A stretch of 64,000 nucleotides of DNA from Desertivirga brevis. GTDB taxonomy: Bacteria > Bacteroidota > Bacteroidia > Sphingobacteriales > Sphingobacteriaceae. The notes beneath the pieces were generated by a model. It was not told where the DNA came from and did no database searches. It saw nothing but the letters and a program-made list of their open reading frames with translations. The stretch is from the NCBI RefSeq assembly GCF_017355835.1, contig NZ_JAFEWF010000001.1, positions 1,240,001 through 1,304,000 on the forward strand. Direction: 5' to 3'. The translations under genes were made by a program, and so were the position numbers. Shown one piece after another: positions 63,156 to 64,000 of this stretch (position 1 is the first letter of the stretch; each line of letters starts with the position of its first letter).

Positions 63156-63275
63156 GCTAACAAGCGGCTTTTCGCATATATTGTAAAGCCATCGGATAGA
63201 GCATATTTACGCAATGCATGACTGTGTTTTCCATCGTTTCTTGAGACAATTGATAACGCCTTAGTTTTGGTTAGC
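63156..63275 (-). repeat. 120-bp imperfect palindrome, attC-like (copy S2)
   Basis: Ends GCTAAC and GTTAGC pair; inner TATATTG/CAATTG and CGC/GCG pairings are imperfect. Read on the minus strand it starts GCTAACC, contains GGCGTTAT and ends GTTAGCACCA; the S1 copy shows the same GGCGTTAT and the same GTTAGCACCA end when read on the plus strand. The stop codon (TAA) of the DUF4262 gene lies inside the GCTAAC core, as in integron cassettes. Confidence 0.5.
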
Positions 63276-63750
63276 TAATATTTCTGTTTTCTTTATCGAT
63301 GTCGCCCAAAATAGGCTGAAGGTGCCTAATGTCTTCTGGCCAACTATCTTCCCAAGGATATACTCCTTTTACAGTTGGGTAAACACACTGAAGTAAAGGG
63401 AAATTATTATTCTTATAAAATCTAATAGCTTGACCTACATATTCATCGTAATACTTTGCATCTACATCTATCATTAAACATTCATAATCATCTAAGATGT
63501 CGCTATAAAATGTTCCGCCTTTATAAATTCGACCTTCCTTTAGATCGAAGCCGATATTATTTATTAGAATGTGAGCTAAGTCCTTCTTTAGTCCAATCAT
63601 TATGATTTCGGGATGCTGATAATTATGAAAGAGGCCTATTGAATACGTAAACCCTGGTCCTTTATCATCTTCTAAGACATGAACAACGTGTAGTCCATAC
63701 TCTTCAATGTTCGAAAGCAGTTTCTCGTATCCTTTTACTTCTTTTTCCAT
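63271..63750 (-). CDS. DUF4262 domain protein
   Basis: 159 residues. DUF4262 features: YGLHVVHVLEDDKGPGFTYS (FTYSIGL), NYQHPEIIMIGLKKDLAH, and the late acidic DILDDYECLMIDVDAKYY plus an aromatic QCVYPTVKGVYPWEDSWP end. The family is found in toxin-immunity neighbourhoods in bacteria and has an unresolved function. No signal peptide. Its stop lies in the core of the palindrome at 63156-63275. Confidence 0.8.
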   Translation of the reverse strand: MEKEVKGYEKLLSNIEEYGLHVVHVLEDDKGPGFTYSIGLFHNYQHPEIIMIGLKKDLAHILINNIGFDLKEGRIYKGGTFYSDILDDYECLMIDVDAKYYDEYVGQAIRFYKNNNFPLLQCVYPTVKGVYPWEDSWPEDIRHLQPILGDIDKENRNIS

Positions 63751-64000
63751 CTATTTAACTTAAGCTATAGATTTTCATTATGCATATATGAGTTTACGTC
63801 TCTGGGAGTTTACCCAATAATTGCAGGATTTCCTATCCTTTTTTAAGACAGAATAACTTCAAGTGTTTATATTGTGATCATTTAAAAGCACTTCCGTGTC
63901 GGGCAGCACTAATGTAATTAAAAAGCAGAAAACTTCGAGAACCAGGTCAACAGGGCATAATTTAAACATTGTGTTACTAACTGCCTCTTTTTTCCTCGGT
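63751..64000. other. Gene-free right edge with short relic
   Basis: TTAAGCTATAGATTTTCAT at 63760-63778 is the reverse complement of ATG-AAA-ATC-TAT-AGC-TTA, nearly the same as the start of the 62559 gene (MKIYRL), but it closes after a few codons. The rest shows nothing recognisable. The window ends before any new gene. Confidence 0.35.

Noticed and set aside
1..64000. CRISPR arrays, tRNA or rRNA genes, insertion sequences
   Set aside because: No regularly spaced direct repeats, no tRNA-like cloverleaf noticed, no transposase-like protein; a tRNAscan or IS search would be needed to be certain.

Overview
The window comes from a member of the Bacteroidota, most likely the family Sphingobacteriaceae (Pedobacter-like). 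The evidence is two SusC/SusD pairs, two ECF-sigma/FecR pairs feeding TonB-dependent receptors, a hybrid-two-component-type regulator, a Cys-motif orphan plug protein, Bacteroidota promoter boxes of the TAnnTTTG type and few Shine-Dalgarno sequences. I see no tRNA, rRNA, CRISPR array, integrase or transposase gene. The genus is inference from protein style; no search was run.

Layout. 1-3134: sbcC (cut by the window edge) and sbcD, a DNA-repair nuclease pair. 3135-12990: small and hypothetical genes, including a relic of a DUF6266-like gene, a secreted HExxH protein, a DUF6624-like protein, a conserved two-gene pair (7788-9119), a VOC protein, a DUF1579 protein, a secreted esterase and a GH13 lipoprotein resembling trehalose synthase. 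13602-25554: a polysaccharide-utilisation locus (susC, susD, GH105, DUF2264) followed by its probable regulator. That regulator has hybrid-two-component architecture but is split into a sensor kinase gene and a REC-AraC gene. 25555-36543: a lipoprotein, a soluble PAS/GAF kinase, a transglutaminase-like protein, a subtilase lipoprotein, a methyltransferase, an orphan TonB-plug protein, and an AraC regulator beside a tautomerase-SDR-NTF2 operon with a dyad in its promoter region.

36597-46362: ECF sigma, FecR, an Oar-like receptor, a secreted nucleotide pyrophosphatase/phosphodiesterase and a second Oar-like receptor. 46401-47297 (minus): a lipoprotein gene split by a -1 frame change at an A-AAA-AAC heptamer, and an NrtS-like protein. 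47581-61072 (minus, read right to left): ECF sigma, FecR, STN-containing SusC, SusD, an unusual GDPD-like/alkaline phosphatase fusion, then a GH9 glycosidase and an esterase. A nucleotidyltransferase antitoxin gene with a decayed HEPN partner lies in between (51535-52095). Both ECF loci therefore couple TonB-type uptake to secreted phosphoesterases.

61274-63750: a small accessory region of immunity-type genes (SUFU domain, an Imm-like protein, DUF4262). One gene sits between two ~120-127 bp imperfect palindromes that start with RCTAAC and end with GTTAG, and the neighbouring stop codon lies inside the palindrome core. This resembles integron gene cassettes with attC sites and is the strongest candidate for something undescribed here. 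Gene relics scattered through the window (4218, 25559, 36340, 51827, 63761) show continuing gene decay in its accessory parts.
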